From: Paraglaciecola mesophila
GTDB lineage: Bacteria; Pseudomonadota; Gammaproteobacteria; Enterobacterales; Alteromonadaceae
Direction of reading: 5' to 3'
Length of the DNA: 64,000 nucleotides
Assembly (NCBI RefSeq): GCF_009906955.1
Contig: NZ_CP047656.1
Location: forward strand, 2,311,501 to 2,375,500
Shown here: positions 1 through 12,982 of the stretch, in pieces
Position numbering within the stretch: position 1 is the stretch's first letter
Layout of the letters: the number at the start of each line of letters is the position of its first letter
Position numbers and translations under genes: made by a program
The notes under the pieces: generated by a model
The model's database searches: none
What the model saw: only the letters and a program-made list of their open reading frames with translations
What the model was told of the DNA's origin: nothing

Positions 1-659
1 GAGAATACATCTTCAATTGGAAGTAGGAAAGGCTTGTCGATGTCACGCTCTGGCTCTGGGATGTAGCTATCAAGTGCTTCTGCAAGCTCAATGATTTTTG
101 CTTCCCACTTCTCGTCGCCTTCTAGGGCTTTAAGTGCTGAACCTTGGATAACTGGCAAGTCGTCGCCAGGGAATTCGTATTCTGAAAGCAATTCACGTAC
201 TTCCATCTCTACCAATTCTAACAATTCTTCGTCGTCAACCATGTCACATTTGTTCATGAAAACAACCATGAAAGGTACACCAACTTGGCGACCTAGCAAG
301 ATGTGCTCACGCGTTTGTGGCATAGGACCATCGGTCGCTGCTACTACTAGAATTGCGCCATCCATTTGAGCAGCACCCGTGATCATGTTTTTTACATAAT
401 CGGCGTGTCCAGGACAGTCAACGTGTGCGTAGTGACGAGTAGGAGTATCGTATTCAACGTGAGACGTTGAAATAGTGATACCACGCTCGCGCTCTTCAGG
501 AGCGTTATCGATTTGATCGAATGCAGATGCAGCACCGCCGTATACTTTTGCAAGTACAGTAGTGATTGCAGCTGTTAGAGTGGTTTTACCGTGGTCAACG
601 TGGCCGATTGTACCGACGTTTACATGCGGTTTAGTACGTTCAAACTTTGCTTTTGCCAT
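1..659 (-). CDS. tuf: Elongation factor Tu, N-terminal part (cut by window edge)
   Basis: EF-Tu delivers aminoacyl-tRNA to the ribosome in a GTP-dependent way. The reading frame starts at an ATG at 659 and runs off the window, giving about 219 of the roughly 394 residues usual for the family. The GTPase motifs are visible: GHVDHGKT at residues 19-26, the DCPGH switch II motif near residue 81 and NKCD near residue 136. It is the last visible gene of the rpsL-rpsG-fusA-tuf (str) operon, 63 bases after fusA. The C-terminal domains 2 and 3 are mostly outside the window. Identity is certain; whether a second tuf copy exists elsewhere cannot be seen. Confidence 0.97.
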   Translation of the reverse strand, partial: MAKAKFERTKPHVNVGTIGHVDHGKTTLTAAITTVLAKVYGGAASAFDQIDNAPEERERGITISTSHVEYDTPTRHYAHVDCPGHADYVKNMITGAAQMDGAILVVAATDGPMPQTREHILLGRQVGVPFMVVFMNKCDMVDDEELLELVEMEVRELLSEYEFPGDDLPVIQGSALKALEGDEKWEAKIIELAEALDSYIPEPERDIDKPFLLPIEDVF

Positions 660-722
660 TTTACAAATTTCCTAAGTTAAAAACCCGGCCCTACTCATGT
701 AGTAAACCGGACCAGACCTTTA

Positions 723-2828
723 TTAAGATTGACGAGCGTCAATAATGGCTTTCGCAACATTATTAGGCGCTTCTGAATAATTAAAAAATTCCATTGAATA
801 TGATGCACGACCCTGCGTTGCTGAACGCAAGTCTGTAGAATAACCAAACATTTCAGATAGTGGTACCTTGGCAAAAACAATTTTAATGCCGGCAACGCCA
901 TCTTCCATACCTTCAATTACACCACGTCGGCGATTTAAATCACCAACCACATCACCCATCCAGTCTTCCGGAGTGGTAACTTCAACTTTCATTGTGGGTT
1001 CAAGCAATACAGGTTTTGCCTCAGCAGCGCCCTTTCTAAAACCCATTGAACCAGCGATTTTAAACGCCATTTCAGAAGAGTCAACATCATGATAAGAACC
1101 ATCGAATAAGGTAACTTTTACGTCAAGTACCGGATAACCCGCTAGCACACCATTTTGCATCTGTTCATGGATACCTTTATCAACTGATGGGATAAATTCT
1201 TTTGGAATTACACCACCAACAATATTGTTGATAAATTCGTACCCAGCCCCTTCTTCATTAGGCTCGATTGTAAGCCAAACATGTCCGAATTGACCACGGC
1301 CACCTGATTGACGAACAAACTTACCTTCTACGTCGACTTTACCGCGAATAGTCTCACGATAAGCAACCTGAGGTTTACCTACATTGCACTCGACACTGAA
1401 CTCGCGTCTCATGCGATCTACAATGATATCAAGATGAAGTTCACCCATCCCAGATATAATTGTTTGTCCTGACTCTTCGTCAGTTTTAACTTTAAATGAT
1501 GGATCTTCCGCTGCCAACTTACCTAGTGCCAATGCCATTTTCTCTTGGTCGGCTTGAGAGCGAGGCTCTACTGCAATGGAAATAACAGGCTCTGGGAAGT
1601 CCATCCGTTCGAGTGTAATGATATGATTCGGATCACACAAGGTATCTCCGGTTGTCACATCTTTCAGACCAATCGCTGCTGCGATATCGCCCGCTCGAAC
1701 TTCTTTCAGTTCCTCTCGGTCCTTAGCGTGCATCTGCACGATACGACCAAAGCGTTCACGCTTCGCTTTGACTGGGTTATAAACGCTGTCACCCGTGTTA
1801 ACCACACCTGAATAACAACGGAAAAAAGTCAAAGTCCCTACGAAAGGGTCGGTTGCGATTTTAAATGCAAGTGCAGAAAAAGGTGCGTCATCATCCGCAG
1901 GACGTGAAGCTTCAGTTTCCTCATTGTCATCTAGAACACCTGTGATTGCAGGAACATCTATAGGAGCAGGTAAAAATTCAATTACCGCATCTAAAACGGC
2001 TTGTACACCTTTATTCTTGAACGCTGAACCACAGGTTGCGAGCACTATTTCATTATTAATAGTACGCTGACGCAATGCTGTCTTGATTTCTTCTTCGGTT
2101 AGCTCTTCGCCTTCCAAATACTTATCCATCAATTCATCATTGGCCTCTGCAGCCGCTTCAACAAGTTCAGTACGTAGCTCGTCCGCTCGGTCTTGCAAAT
2201 CAGCTGGGATAGCTTCGTAGGTAAACGTCATGCCTTGATCAGATTCATCCCAATTAATGGCTTTCATCTTGATGAGGTCTATGACACCTTTGAAGTTCTC
2301 TTCTGAACCGATATTGAGGTGAATAGGAACACAGTTAGCGCCGAGTCGTTTGCGAATTTGCCCAACCACTCGTTCAAAATCTGCTCCCGCTCTGTCCATC
2401 TTGTTAACAAACACCACCCGAGGGACTTGGTATTTGTCAGCTTGACGCCAGACGGTTTCTGATTGGGGTTCTACACCAGAAGAACCACAAAATACGACAA
2501 CGGCACCATCAAGAACACGCAAAGAACGTTCAACTTCGATGGTGAAGTCAACGTGTCCTGGCGTGTCAATGATGTTAATGCGGTGTTGGTCGTATTGCTT
2601 ATCCATACCTGCCCAAAAGCAGGTCGTAGCCGCCGAAGTAATGGTAATACCGCGTTCTTGCTCTTGTTCCATCCAGTCCATGGTGGCAGCACCATCATGA
2701 ACTTCACCGATTTTGTGAGACAAACCAGTGTAGAACAAAACACGCTCAGTCGTCGTGGTTTTACCCGCGTCGACGTGAGCAACGATACCAATATTTCGGT
2801 AGCGATTGATAGGCGTTTTACGAGCCAT
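723..2828 (-). CDS. fusA: Elongation factor G
   Basis: EF-G is the GTPase that drives ribosomal translocation and, with RRF, ribosome recycling. The 701-residue length matches the family. Visible motifs are the P-loop AHVDAGKT at residues 17-24, DTPGH near 89 and NKMD near 142, followed by domains II to V, including the domain IV segment that starts around [15 protein letters not shown]. It lies 12 bases downstream of rpsG and upstream of tuf in the str operon. It is the canonical FusA sequence type rather than the divergent EF-G2 paralogue. No frameshift or missing motif is seen. Confidence 0.98.
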   Translation of the reverse strand: MARKTPINRYRNIGIVAHVDAGKTTTTERVLFYTGLSHKIGEVHDGAATMDWMEQEQERGITITSAATTCFWAGMDKQYDQHRINIIDTPGHVDFTIEVERSLRVLDGAVVVFCGSSGVEPQSETVWRQADKYQVPRVVFVNKMDRAGADFERVVGQIRKRLGANCVPIHLNIGSEENFKGVIDLIKMKAINWDESDQGMTFTYEAIPADLQDRADELRTELVEAAAEANDELMDKYLEGEELTEEEIKTALRQRTINNEIVLATCGSAFKNKGVQAVLDAVIEFLPAPIDVPAITGVLDDNEETEASRPADDDAPFSALAFKIATDPFVGTLTFFRCYSGVVNTGDSVYNPVKAKRERFGRIVQMHAKDREELKEVRAGDIAAAIGLKDVTTGDTLCDPNHIITLERMDFPEPVISIAVEPRSQADQEKMALALGKLAAEDPSFKVKTDEESGQTIISGMGELHLDIIVDRMRREFSVECNVGKPQVAYRETIRGKVDVEGKFVRQSGGRGQFGHVWLTIEPNEEGAGYEFINNIVGGVIPKEFIPSVDKGIHEQMQNGVLAGYPVLDVKVTLFDGSYHDVDSSEMAFKIAGSMGFRKGAAEAKPVLLEPTMKVEVTTPEDWMGDVVGDLNRRRGVIEGMEDGVAGIKIVFAKVPLSEMFGYSTDLRSATQGRASYSMEFFNYSEAPNNVAKAIIDARQS

Positions 2829-2840
2829 AGCTTTCTCTTA

Positions 2841-3311
2841 TTACCAGCGGTAGTGAGCGAAGGCTTTGTTGGCTTCGGCCATACGGTGAACGTCTTCACG
2901 TTTCTTAACCGCAGAACCTTTGTTTTCTGCAGCGTCGAGCATTTCAGCTGCAAGGCGTTGAGCCATTGATTTTTCACCACGTTTACGAGCAGCGTCAACT
3001 AACCAGCGCATACCTAGGGCATTACGACGAACAGGACGAACTTCTACTGGTACTTGGTACGTAGAACCACCCACACGGCGAGATTTAACCTCTACCGTAG
3101 GACGAATGTTGTCCAATGCATCTTCGAAAATGTCTAGATGTGACTTGCCAGCTTTTTCAGCAACAATGTCGAGTGCACCGTAAACGATTTTTTCAGCAGT
3201 CGATTTTTTGCCATCTAACATGACGACATTCATAAATTTTGCAAGTAACTGCGATCCGAACTTAGGATCCGGTAGGATTTTGCGTTGACCTACAACTCTT
3301 CTTCTTGGCAT
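2841..3311 (-). CDS. rpsG: 30S ribosomal protein S7
   Basis: S7 is a primary 16S rRNA-binding protein that nucleates assembly of the 30S head and lines the E site. The start [20 protein letters not shown] and the 156-residue length are typical. It sits between rpsL and fusA, the classical str operon order. In E. coli S7 is the autogenous translational repressor of this operon through the rpsL-rpsG intergenic region. The spacer here (3312-3387, 76 bases) is long enough for such a site, but I did not derive a matching fold. Confidence 0.98.
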   Translation of the reverse strand: MPRRRVVGQRKILPDPKFGSQLLAKFMNVVMLDGKKSTAEKIVYGALDIVAEKAGKSHLDIFEDALDNIRPTVEVKSRRVGGSTYQVPVEVRPVRRNALGMRWLVDAARKRGEKSMAQRLAAEMLDAAENKGSAVKKREDVHRMAEANKAFAHYRW

Positions 3312-3387
3312 CTTAATTCTCCGTAGAATTCAGGGGTATCCCAAAACTCAATTAATACTTTAGTTTGGCCTTACTAACGGAGAACCG

Positions 3388-3762
3388 TTAAGACTTAGGC
3401 CTTTTTGCGCCGTACTTAGAACGGGCTTGTTTACGTGAACTTACACCTGCGCAGTCTAATGTACCGCGAACAGTGTGGTAACGAACACCTGGTAAATCTT
3501 TAACACGACCACCACGGATAAGAACAACACTGTGCTCTTGTAGGTTATGGCCTTCACCACCGATGTATGAAGAAACTTCAAAACCGTTGGTCAAACGAAC
3601 ACGACAAACTTTACGTAATGCAGAGTTTGGCTTCTTTGGAGTGGTGGTATATACACGAGTACATACACCACGGCGTTGTGGACAGGCCTGCAATGCCGCT
3701 ACGTTGCTCTTCGCATCGGGCTTTTGGCGTGGCTTGCGCACTAACTGGTTAACTGTTGCCAT
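3388..3762 (-). CDS. rpsL: 30S ribosomal protein S12
   Basis: S12 sits at the decoding centre and affects translational accuracy. The protein is 124 residues, as usual, with [18 protein letters not shown] in the conserved loop. Residues K43, K88 and P91, where streptomycin-resistance or dependence changes occur in E. coli, are all the ordinary wild-type residues. It is the first gene of the str operon and is preceded by a strong promoter at 3867-3895. The sequence AGGAGC ahead of the ATG gives a good ribosome-binding site. Confidence 0.98.
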   Translation of the reverse strand: MATVNQLVRKPRQKPDAKSNVAALQACPQRRGVCTRVYTTTPKKPNSALRKVCRVRLTNGFEVSSYIGGEGHNLQEHSVVLIRGGRVKDLPGVRYHTVRGTLDCAGVSSRKQARSKYGAKRPKS

Positions 3763-3821
3763 TAACTAGCTCCTGGTTAAAATTACGACTGATAATATCC
3801 TTACATAGGATATAAAACGCG

Positions 3822-3866
3822 AAAAATCCGCGACCCAATATCTGTTACCAAATTTCGGGTCGCGGA
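3822..3866 (-). terminator. Predicted intrinsic terminator of the rpoBC transcript, overlapping the rpsL start region
   Basis: A 10-bp perfect stem, TCCGCGACCC (3857-3866) with GGGTCGCGGA (3827-3836), encloses a 20-base loop and is followed on the minus strand by TTTTT (3822-3826). This is a good Rho-independent terminator for read-through from rpoC. Transcripts from the promoter at 3867-3895 would begin inside the 5' arm, so they should not form the full stem. Confidence 0.75.
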
Positions 3867-3895
3867 AGTCTAATGACCAAAGTTTGACCTGTCAA
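3867..3895 (-). promoter_or_regulatory. Predicted sigma-70 promoter of the rpsL-rpsG-fusA-tuf operon
   Basis: On the minus strand a perfect -35 box TTGACA (3890-3895) is followed after exactly 17 bases by the -10 box TAGACT (3867-3872). The bases after the -10 box, TCCGCG, are GC-rich, as in stringently controlled ribosomal promoters. The start of transcription is predicted near 3860, about 98 bases before the rpsL ATG. The -10 box abuts the 5' arm of the terminator hairpin at 3827-3866. Confidence 0.8.
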
Positions 3896-3971
3896 GCTAG
3901 AACACCAATAAAGACAGATTAATGCCTAAATTGATGTTCTTGCCATCTGGGTTAACAGATGATCTTATTCT

Positions 3972-6900
3972 TTACTCATCAGATGATGGCGTATCCATAA
4001 CTTCAGCATTGAGTGCTTCAGTTAACGCTTGCTCAGCATCTGCCGCAGATACAGATAGTTCTTCAACTTCCTGACGCTCTGCTAGTTTTCTTGCAGTTCG
4101 TTTTTGGTGATACGCAAAACCGGTACCGGCTGGAATCAAACGACCTACAATAACGTTCTCTTTCAAGCCACGTAATTCGTCTTCTTTACCTTGCACTGCT
4201 GCTTCAGTAAGTACACGAGTTGTTTCTTGGAAAGATGCCGCTGAGATAAATGACTCAGTGGACAACGATGCTTTCGTGATACCCAATAACTGTGTTTCGT
4301 ACTGAGCAGGGATTTTGCCTTGCTTTTCCAATTCACGGTTAGCGATTTTCACGTTTGAAACTTCTACTTGCTCACCCTCTAGGAAGTTACTGTCACCTGC
4401 GTAAGTGATAAGACACTTACGTAGCATTTGACGAATAACCACTTCGATATGCTTATCGTTAATTTTTACCCCTTGGAGGCGATAAACTTCTTGTACTTCA
4501 TTAACGATATAGTTAGAAACAGCACTGATACCACGTAGACGTAAGATGTCATGGGGTGACTCTGGGCCATCGGCAATAACTTCACCTTTCTCAACGTTTT
4601 CACCTTCGAATACGTTAAGTTGACGCCACTTAGGAATCATCTCTTCGTATGCATCAGCATCTTTCGGCGTGATAACAAGACGTTTCTTACCTTTGGTTTC
4701 TTTACCCCAACCAATGGTACCTGAGACTTCAGCTAAGATAGCGGGCTCTTTAGGCTTACGCGCTTCAAACAAGTCAGCAACCCGTGGAAGACCGCCGGTA
4801 ATATCACGTGTCTTCGAGCTTTCCTGAGGAATACGCGCTAACACATCACCAGGCTTAGCCTGCATACCGTCGGTTGCTTCAATCGTGGTGAAACTGGGTA
4901 AACGAATCTCTTGTAACCCGTGCTCATCACTTTCTAGGATTAGCTTAGGCTCTTTGGCATTCGCTTTAGATAAGTCATTGACAACGATACGTGTTAGACC
5001 CGTTAACTCATCCTGTTGCATTTCAGTGTTACTGTCATCGATATCAGCAAAGCTGATTTTCGCCTGACGCTCAGTAACGATTGGATGCGAATGTGGGTCC
5101 CAGTTAGCGACAACTTCGCCACTGGTAACAGTTGAATTATCGTCAGTCGTTAAGATTGCACCGTAAGGCACTTTATAACGCTCTTTCTCACGACCTTGAT
5201 CATCAATGATGGTGATCTCAGTTGAACGAGAAACGATAACCACTTTATCGTCTGTGTTGCGAACATACTTAGCATTATGCAATTTCAATGTACCAGTGGT
5301 TTTCACCTGTACGCTGTTTTCTGCAGATGCTCGTGATGCCGCCCCACCGATGTGGAACGTACGCATGGTAAGCTGTGTACCTGGCTCACCGATTGATTGT
5401 GCTGCAATAACACCAACCGCTTCACCATGACCAACCATGTGACCACGTGCAAGGTCACGACCGTAACACTTAGCACAAACACCGAAGTCATTTTCACAGG
5501 TGATAACCGAGCGAACCATAATTTGGTCAACTGAATTGGCTTCAAGCATGTCTACTAGTGCTTCGTCTAGTAATACGTTACGTTCAACCAATACTTCGTT
5601 GGTGCCTGGCTTCAAGACGTCTTCAGCAACGGTACGACCTAGTACACGTTCGCGAAGCGGCTCAACAACGTCACCACCTTCGATTAACGGTGTCATTTTA
5701 ACACCTTCGAATGTGCCACAATCTTCGTTATTGATAACCAAATCTTGTGCAACATCAACCAAACGACGCGTCAAGTAACCTGAGTTCGCTGTTTTCAATG
5801 CAGTATCGGCCAAACCTTTACGAGCACCGTGAGTCGAAATAAAGTACTGAAGTACGTTTAGACCTTCGCGGAAGTTAGCCGTAATAGGTGTTTCGATGAT
5901 TGAACCATCTGGTTTCGCCATCAGACCACGCATACCCGCCAACTGACGAATCTGAGCGGCACTACCACGCGCTCCAGAATCGGCCATCATGTAAACAGAG
6001 TTGAAAGAATCTTGTTCTTCCATTTCACCGTCACGATTCATAACCGTTTCTTTCGATAAGTTTGACATCATCGCCTTAGCGACTTTTTCGTTGGCGTTAG
6101 ACCAGATATCAATTACTTTGTTGTAACGCTCACCCGCTGTAACAAGACCAGATTGGAATTGCTCTTGAATTTCACGTACTTCAGCTTCTGCGCCTTCGAT
6201 AATATCTTTCTTAGCGTCAGGAATAACCATGTCATCAATACCAACAGACGCACCCGCGATCATCGCGTAATGAAAACCGGTATACATGATTTGGTCAGCC
6301 GCAATAACGGTGTCTTTCAAACCAAGTGTACGGTAACAAGCATTCAACAAGCGTGAAATTTGCTTTTTACCCATGGCCTGGTTGATTAGCTCGAAAGGCA
6401 AACCTTTAGGCAAAATCAACGAGAAGATTGCGCGCCCAACAGTGGTATCTGTTAAGGTCACTTTTTCAGTTTTTGAACCATCTTCAGCAACATCATACTC
6501 AGTAATACGTACTTTAACGCGAGCATGAAGTTCAGCATTACCTGTGCGGTAGGCTTTTTCAGCTTCATGCGGGCTAGTAAATACCATTGCTTCGCCAAGA
6601 CCATTTACACGGTCACGCGTTAGATAGTAAAGACCCAATACAACATCCTGTGAAGGAACGATGATAGGCTCACCATTCGCGGGTGATAAGATGTTGTTAG
6701 TTGACATCATTAACGCACGTGCTTCTAGCTGTGCTTCGATTGTCAACGGAACGTGTACCGCCATTTGGTCACCATCGAAGTCGGCGTTATAAGCCGCACA
6801 TACTAATGGGTGCAATTGGATCGCTTTACCTTCGATTAGGGTTGGCTCAAACGCCTGAATACCCAAACGGTGAAGTGTAGGCGCACGGTTAAGTAATACA

Positions 6901-8159
6901 GGGTGTTCACGAATAACTTCGTCTAGAACGTCCCATACTTCCGGGTCTTCACGTTCAACTAATTTTTTAGCGGCTTTAATAGTGGTCGCTAATCCGCGCC
7001 CTTCTAGCTTTCCGTAGATGAACGGTTTGAACAACTCAAGCGCCATCTTCTTAGGAAGACCACACTGGTGCAAACGTAGAGTAGGACCAACGGTAATAAC
7101 CGAACGGCCTGAATAATCTACACGTTTACCCAATAAGTTTTGACGGAAACGACCTTGTTTACCTTTGATCATATCAGCCAAAGATTTAAGAGGACGTTTG
7201 TTTGAGCCTGTGATAGCACGACCACGACGACCGTTATCTAACAAGGCATCAACCGCTTCTTGTAACATACGTTTTTCGTTGCGCACGATAATGTCAGGCG
7301 CAGCAAGGTCAAGTAGACGCTTCAAACGGTTGTTACGGTTAATCACTCGACGATACAAATCGTTCAAGTCAGATGTTGCAAAACGACCACCATCAAGCGG
7401 TACCAACGGACGTAAGTCAGGTGGTAATACAGGTAAAACAGTCAGGATCATCCATTCTGGCTTGTTGCCAGATAACTGGAATGATTCAAGCAATTTCAGG
7501 CGCTTAGTGATTTTCTTGCGGCGCGTTTCTGAGTTAATGCTAGGCAATTCTTCACGCATAGCAGCAACATCAGCATCAACGTCTAAGGCTTTAAGCAATT
7601 CAAAAACCGCTTCAGCACCCATCTTCGCTTCAAATTCGTCGCCATGCTCTTCTAACGCGTCCAAGTATTCTTCTTCTGAAAGAAGTTGGCTGCGCTCAAG
7701 CGTTGTCATGCCTGGCTCGGCAACAACATATGATTCAAAATAAAGCACACGTTCGATATCACGAAGTGTCATATCAAGCATCAAGCCGATACGTGACGGT
7801 AATGATTTAAGGAACCATATATGTGCAACTGGGCTTGCCAGTTCAATGTGGCCCATACGCTCACGACGTACTTTGGTTAACGTTACTTCAACGCCACATT
7901 TTTCACATATAACACCACGATGCTTAAGGCGCTTATATTTGCCACATAAACACTCGTAGTCTTTAACCGGTCCAAAAATACGCGCACAGAATAAGCCATC
8001 ACGCTCAGGCTTAAATGTACGGTAGTTAATGGTTTCTGGCTTCTTAACTTCACCAAAAGACCATGAACGGATCATGTCAGGTGACGCAAGACCAATTCGG
8101 ATATTATCGAATTCTTCGGACTTGTGTTGTTGTTTAAGAAACTTTAATAAGTCTTTCAC
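3972..8159 (-). CDS. rpoC: DNA-directed RNA polymerase subunit beta'
   Basis: This is the largest RNA polymerase subunit, and it carries the catalytic magnesium site. The 1395-residue length matches gammaproteobacterial RpoC. The active-site motif NADFDGDQM is present. The N-terminal zinc site is seen as [20 protein letters not shown] and the second zinc site as [15 protein letters not shown]. It follows rpoB by 90 bases and ends in an acidic tail. A strong terminator lies 106 bases downstream. No abnormality is seen. Confidence 0.99.
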   Translation of the reverse strand: MKDLLKFLKQQHKSEEFDNIRIGLASPDMIRSWSFGEVKKPETINYRTFKPERDGLFCARIFGPVKDYECLCGKYKRLKHRGVICEKCGVEVTLTKVRRERMGHIELASPVAHIWFLKSLPSRIGLMLDMTLRDIERVLYFESYVVAEPGMTTLERSQLLSEEEYLDALEEHGDEFEAKMGAEAVFELLKALDVDADVAAMREELPSINSETRRKKITKRLKLLESFQLSGNKPEWMILTVLPVLPPDLRPLVPLDGGRFATSDLNDLYRRVINRNNRLKRLLDLAAPDIIVRNEKRMLQEAVDALLDNGRRGRAITGSNKRPLKSLADMIKGKQGRFRQNLLGKRVDYSGRSVITVGPTLRLHQCGLPKKMALELFKPFIYGKLEGRGLATTIKAAKKLVEREDPEVWDVLDEVIREHPVLLNRAPTLHRLGIQAFEPTLIEGKAIQLHPLVCAAYNADFDGDQMAVHVPLTIEAQLEARALMMSTNNILSPANGEPIIVPSQDVVLGLYYLTRDRVNGLGEAMVFTSPHEAEKAYRTGNAELHARVKVRITEYDVAEDGSKTEKVTLTDTTVGRAIFSLILPKGLPFELINQAMGKKQISRLLNACYRTLGLKDTVIAADQIMYTGFHYAMIAGASVGIDDMVIPDAKKDIIEGAEAEVREIQEQFQSGLVTAGERYNKVIDIWSNANEKVAKAMMSNLSKETVMNRDGEMEEQDSFNSVYMMADSGARGSAAQIRQLAGMRGLMAKPDGSIIETPITANFREGLNVLQYFISTHGARKGLADTALKTANSGYLTRRLVDVAQDLVINNEDCGTFEGVKMTPLIEGGDVVEPLRERVLGRTVAEDVLKPGTNEVLVERNVLLDEALVDMLEANSVDQIMVRSVITCENDFGVCAKCYGRDLARGHMVGHGEAVGVIAAQSIGEPGTQLTMRTFHIGGAASRASAENSVQVKTTGTLKLHNAKYVRNTDDKVVIVSRSTEITIIDDQGREKERYKVPYGAILTTDDNSTVTSGEVVANWDPHSHPIVTERQAKISFADIDDSNTEMQQDELTGLTRIVVNDLSKANAKEPKLILESDEHGLQEIRLPSFTTIEATDGMQAKPGDVLARIPQESSKTRDITGGLPRVADLFEARKPKEPAILAEVSGTIGWGKETKGKKRLVITPKDADAYEEMIPKWRQLNVFEGENVEKGEVIADGPESPHDILRLRGISAVSNYIVNEVQEVYRLQGVKINDKHIEVVIRQMLRKCLITYAGDSNFLEGEQVEVSNVKIANRELEKQGKIPAQYETQLLGITKASLSTESFISAASFQETTRVLTEAAVQGKEDELRGLKENVIVGRLIPAGTGFAYHQKRTARKLAERQEVEELSVSAADAEQALTEALNAEVMDTPSSDE

Positions 8160-8249
8160 ATTACTCTCCCAGCGGAGTCAGTTGAAAAAGCCTGATGGAT
8201 GGGTTAACACCCATCAGACTATCCTGTCTATAAGCACTGCAGACGCGGC

Positions 8250-11200
8250 TTATTGTTCTTCCAGCTCGATGTTGATACCCAGTGAGCGAATCTCTTTCAA
8301 CAATACGTTGAATGATTCAGGCATACCAGGTTCCATGCGATGGTCGCCGTCGACGATGTTTTTGTACATCTTAGTACGACCATTCACGTCATCAGATTTC
8401 ACTGTCAACATTTCTTGCAAGGTATAAGCTGCACCGTATGCTTCAAGTGCCCATACTTCCATCTCACCGAAGCGCTGACCACCGAATTGAGCTTTACCAC
8501 CCAACGGCTGCTGTGTAACCAAGCTGTACGAACCAGTTGAACGAGCATGCATTTTGTCATCAACCAAGTGATTCAGTTTCAACATATACATGTAGCCTAC
8601 AGTAACTGGACGTTCAAATTCACGTCCTGTACGGCCGTCAAACAAAGCGATTTGTCCACTTTCAGGAAGATCAGCAAGCGTAAGCATATGTTTGATTTCA
8701 GCTTCAGTAGCACCATCAAATACTGGTGTTGCCATAGGCACACCTTTACGCAAGTTATCCGCAAGACGGGTAATTTCGTCATCGCTGAAGCTATCAAGAT
8801 CCACTTCTTGGTCAGTTGTGCCTGCACCGTAGACTTCTTTGAGGAAGCCACGTAGCTTAGCCATCTCTTCATGCTCTTTGAGCATGCGATCGATTTTCAC
8901 ACCAATACCGTGAGCAGCCATACCAAGGTGAGTCTCAAGGATCTGACCGATGTTCATACGTGACGGTACACCCAACGGGTTCAATACGATGTCTACCGGC
9001 GTACCGTTTACATCGTAAGGCATATCTTCAACTGGTTTAATGGTTGAAATAACACCTTTGTTACCGTGACGACCAGCCATCTTATCACCAGGTTGAATTT
9101 GACGTTTAACGGCCAAGTAAACCTTAACGATTTTAAGCACGCCTGGTTGAAGATCATCGCCTTGAGTGATCTTGCGTCGCTTGATTTCAAACTTCTTATC
9201 GAAGTCAGCTTTGATTTCAACAAACTGCTCAGCGATTTGATCAAGCTCAGTTTGAGCATCTTCATCTGTTAGCGTCAGGTCGAACCATTTTTCCCGCTGA
9301 GCAGACTCTAAACGTGACTCTTCAATACCTGATTTAAGCAACAAGTTTTTAGCACGAGCGAAGATACCATCAGCAAGAATATTGAATTCGTCTGATAAAT
9401 CTTTCTTCACTTGACGTAACTGCATGCCTTCAATTTCAAGTGCACGCTTGTCTTTTTCTACGCCATCACGAGTAAATACCTGTACGTCAATCACAGTACC
9501 GCGAACGCTGTTCGGTACGCGCAGTGAAGTATCTTTAACGTCTGATGCTTTTTCACCGAAGATAGCTCGTAAAAGTTTCTCTTCTGGGGTGAGTTGCGTT
9601 TCACCTTTAGGCGTAACTTTACCCACTAAGATGTCGCCACCTTTCACTTCAGCACCGATGTAAACAACACCTGATTCATCCAATTTACCTAGCGCAGATT
9701 CGCCTACGTTCGGAATATCAGAACTGATTTCTTCAGGCCCTAACTTGGTATCACGTGCCACACAGCTCAATTCTTGAATATGAATTGTGGTGAAACGATC
9801 TTCCATAGCAACGCGCTCAGAGATCAAGATTGAATCTTCGAAGTTGTAACCGTTCCAAGGCATGAATGCGATACGCATATTTTGCCCTAGTGCTAGCTCA
9901 CCTAAATCTGTAGATGGGCCGTCAGCCAGTACGTCGCCAGCAACAATCGGCTCACCAACGTTACATGTTGGGCGCTGGTTGATACAGGTATTCTGGTTAG
10001 AACGGGTGTACTTGGTTAAGTTGTAGATATCGATGCCCGCTTCGCCGGCAACAGTTTCTTCTTCATTAACTTTTATAACAATACGGCTTGCATCTACGTA
10101 GTCGACTCGTCCACCACGTTTAGCAACAACAGTCACGCCAGAATCAACGGCAACTGTTTTCTCCATACCGGTACCAACTAGAGGCTTGTCAGCGATAAGC
10201 GTTGGTACTGCTTGACGTTGCATGTTCGCACCCATCAAAGCTCGGTTAGCATCATCGTGTTCTAGGAATGGGATAATGCTGGCAGCGATTGAAACGATCT
10301 GCTGCGGAGATACATCCATGTAGGTGATCTCAGAGCTTTCTTTCAATGTCGTTTCACCACGGTGACGACAAGGGATCAAATCATCAGCAAGGCGACCGTT
10401 CTCATCAAGCGCAACGTTTGCCTGTGCGATTGAGAATTGACCTTCTTCGATTGCTGATAAGTAATCAATTTCGTCAGTCACTACACCGTCAACGATTTTA
10501 CGGTATGGTGTTTCAAGGAAACCAAAATCATTGGTACGAGCAAAGCTCGCCAATGAGTTGATCAAACCGATGTTTGGTCCCTCAGGTGTTTCGATTGGGC
10601 ATACACGACCATAGTGAGTCGGGTGTACATCTCGTACTTCAAAGCCCGCACGCTCACGTGTTAGACCGCCTGGGCCTAAGGCTGAAATACGACGTTTATG
10701 GGTTACTTCAGATAACGGGTTGTTCTGATCCATAAACTGTGACAACTGGCTTGAACCAAAGAACTCTTTCACTGCTGCCGAAATAGGCTTAGCGTTAATC
10801 AAGTCTTGAGGCATAACCGCATCTAAATCGCCTAAGCTTAAACGTTCCTTAACGGCACGCTCAACACGCACTAGACCAACACGGAATTGGTTTTCAGCCA
10901 TTTCGCCAACAGAGCGAATACGACGGTTACCCAAGTGATCGATATCATCGACGTCGTCTTTACCGTCACGAATAGTGATCAGTTGCTTCATTACGTCAAC
11001 GATGTCGTCTTTGTCTAATGTACCAGCACCGATTGATGTCTCGCGACCTAAACGACGGTTGAACTTCATACGTCCAACAGACGATAAATCATAACGATCG
11101 TCTGAGAAGAACAAGTTCTGGAACAATGTCTCAGCAGCATCCTTAGTAGGCGGCTCACCAGGACGCATCATACGATAAATTTCAACCAAGGCTTCTAAGC

Positions 11201-12278
11201 GGTTAGTTGAGCTATCAATGCGCAAGGTATCTGAGATATAGGCACCGTGATCAAGCTCATTGATGTACAAAGTTTCAAACGTTGTATATCCAGCTTCTTT
11301 TAGGGCCAACACGTTTTCAAGCGTCAATATATCGTTGGCAGCAACCACTAATTCGCCTGTTTCCTGATCCACGTAATCGCAGGCGTAAACACGGCCAATA
11401 AGGTATTCTGCAGGGACTTCCAGTTCAACAATACCGGCTTTTTCTAATGCGCGGGTATGACGAGCTGAAATACGACGGCCTGCTTCTACAAGCACATTGC
11501 CATCAGAGTCTAAAATATCGAATTGCGCAGTTTCACCACGAAGGCGATCTGGCACGATATCAGACATAAAACGATTACCGTCAATACGTACTTGGTTCTT
11601 CTCAAAGAACATTCCAAGTATTTCTTCAGTCGGTATTTCTAATGCACGTAGCATAATAGTCGCTGGCAATTTGCGGCGTCTATCGATACGAACATAAAGG
11701 TTATCTTTAGGGTCAAATTCAAAGTCTAACCACGAACCACGGTAAGGAATAACGCGCGCGTTATATAACACTTTACCTGATGAGTGAGTTTTACCTTTAT
11801 CGTGATCAAAGAATACGCCTGGCGAACGGTGTAACTGAGATACGATGACTCGCTCAGTACCGTTAATGACGAAAGTTCCATTTTCAGTCATGAGCGGAAT
11901 TTCGCCCATGTAAACTTCTTGCTCTTTGATGTCTTTTACTGTGCCTGGTGCTGCTTCACGATCGAACAACACTAAACGCAACTTAACACGCAAAGGCGCT
12001 GAAAAGGTAACACCACGGATTTGACATTCTTTTACGTCAAATACGGGCTCACCTAAACGGTAACTTACGTACTGTAATTCTGCGTTACCAGAGTAACTTT
12101 TTATTGGGAAAACTGATCGAAATGCTGCTTCCAGTCCATGCTGACCATCGACGTCAAGGTCAATAAACTTTTTAAAAGAATCTAGCTGGATTGAAAGTAG
12201 ATACGGTATTTCCAATACCTGTGGGCGTTTGCCAAAATCCTTACGGATACGTTTCTTTTCGCTATAAGAGTAAACCAT
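8250..12278 (-). CDS. rpoB: DNA-directed RNA polymerase subunit beta
   Basis: This is the beta subunit of RNA polymerase, 1342 residues, the same length as in E. coli. The rifampicin-binding region reads [20 protein letters not shown] followed by [11 protein letters not shown], so the aspartate, histidine and serine positions equivalent to E. coli D516, H526 and S531 are wild type. It is transcribed from the rplK-rplJ-rplL side through an attenuator hairpin at 12488-12519. The 277-base gap before it is AT-rich and otherwise contains no gene. Confidence 0.99.
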   Translation of the reverse strand: MVYSYSEKKRIRKDFGKRPQVLEIPYLLSIQLDSFKKFIDLDVDGQHGLEAAFRSVFPIKSYSGNAELQYVSYRLGEPVFDVKECQIRGVTFSAPLRVKLRLVLFDREAAPGTVKDIKEQEVYMGEIPLMTENGTFVINGTERVIVSQLHRSPGVFFDHDKGKTHSSGKVLYNARVIPYRGSWLDFEFDPKDNLYVRIDRRRKLPATIMLRALEIPTEEILGMFFEKNQVRIDGNRFMSDIVPDRLRGETAQFDILDSDGNVLVEAGRRISARHTRALEKAGIVELEVPAEYLIGRVYACDYVDQETGELVVAANDILTLENVLALKEAGYTTFETLYINELDHGAYISDTLRIDSSTNRLEALVEIYRMMRPGEPPTKDAAETLFQNLFFSDDRYDLSSVGRMKFNRRLGRETSIGAGTLDKDDIVDVMKQLITIRDGKDDVDDIDHLGNRRIRSVGEMAENQFRVGLVRVERAVKERLSLGDLDAVMPQDLINAKPISAAVKEFFGSSQLSQFMDQNNPLSEVTHKRRISALGPGGLTRERAGFEVRDVHPTHYGRVCPIETPEGPNIGLINSLASFARTNDFGFLETPYRKIVDGVVTDEIDYLSAIEEGQFSIAQANVALDENGRLADDLIPCRHRGETTLKESSEITYMDVSPQQIVSIAASIIPFLEHDDANRALMGANMQRQAVPTLIADKPLVGTGMEKTVAVDSGVTVVAKRGGRVDYVDASRIVIKVNEEETVAGEAGIDIYNLTKYTRSNQNTCINQRPTCNVGEPIVAGDVLADGPSTDLGELALGQNMRIAFMPWNGYNFEDSILISERVAMEDRFTTIHIQELSCVARDTKLGPEEISSDIPNVGESALGKLDESGVVYIGAEVKGGDILVGKVTPKGETQLTPEEKLLRAIFGEKASDVKDTSLRVPNSVRGTVIDVQVFTRDGVEKDKRALEIEGMQLRQVKKDLSDEFNILADGIFARAKNLLLKSGIEESRLESAQREKWFDLTLTDEDAQTELDQIAEQFVEIKADFDKKFEIKRRKITQGDDLQPGVLKIVKVYLAVKRQIQPGDKMAGRHGNKGVISTIKPVEDMPYDVNGTPVDIVLNPLGVPSRMNIGQILETHLGMAAHGIGVKIDRMLKEHEEMAKLRGFLKEVYGAGTTDQEVDLDSFSDDEITRLADNLRKGVPMATPVFDGATEAEIKHMLTLADLPESGQIALFDGRTGREFERPVTVGYMYMLKLNHLVDDKMHARSTGSYSLVTQQPLGGKAQFGGQRFGEMEVWALEAYGAAYTLQEMLTVKSDDVNGRTKMYKNIVDGDHRMEPGMPESFNVLLKEIRSLGINIELEEQ

Positions 12279-12487
12279 GGGTTCCTCAGCCTGCCGATTT
12301 TTGACCCAACTTGCTAAATAGATTGTCTATAAAGCAAACTTCCAGCACCCTTTATTTTACACTTTAACCGTTTACCAAAGTCATTAAGAGGCTTACTTAA
12401 CTTATTGGTTTTATTTAGGTTTAAATGTAATTTGCGCTAACAAATAGAATAAATTTTAAAGGATGAAAATACTTTATCCTACAGCGC

Positions 12488-12519
12488 AAAAAGGCTGGTG
12501 ATTATAAAATCACCAGCCT
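12488..12519 (-). terminator. rplL-rpoB attenuator hairpin
   Basis: On the minus strand an 11-bp perfect stem, AGGCTGGTGAT with ATCACCAGCCT (arms 12509-12519 and 12492-12502, loop of 6), is followed by a run of five T (12488-12492, overlapping the stem end). It lies 36 bases after the rplL stop. By analogy with E. coli it is a partial terminator that lowers rpoBC expression relative to the ribosomal protein genes. The sequence supports a terminator; partial read-through is inferred from rpoB having no obvious separate strong promoter. Confidence 0.75.
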
Positions 12520-12555
12520 AAGCCTTTTCAGGCTAGTAATCTGTCGTTAGACAGA

Positions 12556-12927
12556 TTACTTAAGCTCAACTTCAGCGCCAGCTTCTTCAAGCGTCTTCTT
12601 AAGTTCTTCAGCTTCTTCTTTAGCAACGCCTTCTTTAATCGCTTTCGGAGCAGCTTCAACTACTTCTTTAGCTTCTTTCAAGCCAAGACCAGTTGCGCCA
12701 CGTACCGCTTTGATTACAGCAACTTTGTTACCACCGAAAGATGTCAAAACAACATCGAATTCAGTTTGTTCTGCAGCAGCTTCACCAGCAGCAGCAGGAG
12801 CAGCGGCAGCAACAGCAGCAGTCGCTGTTACACCGAATTTTTCTTCTGCAGCTTCGATAAGCTCAACAAGGTCCATTACTGGCATTTCAGCAATTGCGTT
12901 TAAAATATCTTCTTTGGTTAGAGCCAT
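12556..12927 (-). CDS. rplL: 50S ribosomal protein L7/L12
   Basis: L7/L12 forms the flexible stalk that recruits translation GTPases and is present in several copies per ribosome. The 123-residue protein has the N-terminal dimerisation helix ([19 protein letters not shown]), an alanine-rich hinge around residues 34-52, and the conserved C-terminal domain with [20 protein letters not shown]. It is 55 bases downstream of rplJ. Together they encode the L10-(L12) stalk complex, controlled by the L10 leader upstream. Confidence 0.98.
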   Translation of the reverse strand: MALTKEDILNAIAEMPVMDLVELIEAAEEKFGVTATAAVAAAAPAAAGEAAAEQTEFDVVLTSFGGNKVAVIKAVRGATGLGLKEAKEVVEAAPKAIKEGVAKEEAEELKKTLEEAGAEVELK

Positions 12928-12982
12928 TTCTCTAAACTCCTGGGTTTAATGATTAAAAATTTAAATGTACAAAGGAACCAAA

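Noticed and set aside
2471..2998. A 175-codon minus-strand frame overlapping fusA and rpsG
   Set aside because: It is an alternative-frame shadow of two certain, highly conserved genes, and its composition (Leu/Val-rich, low complexity) is not protein-like.
7165..7743. A 192-codon plus-strand frame inside rpoC
   Set aside because: It is antisense to a conserved part of rpoC; its Ser/Arg-rich composition follows from reverse reading of rpoC codons.
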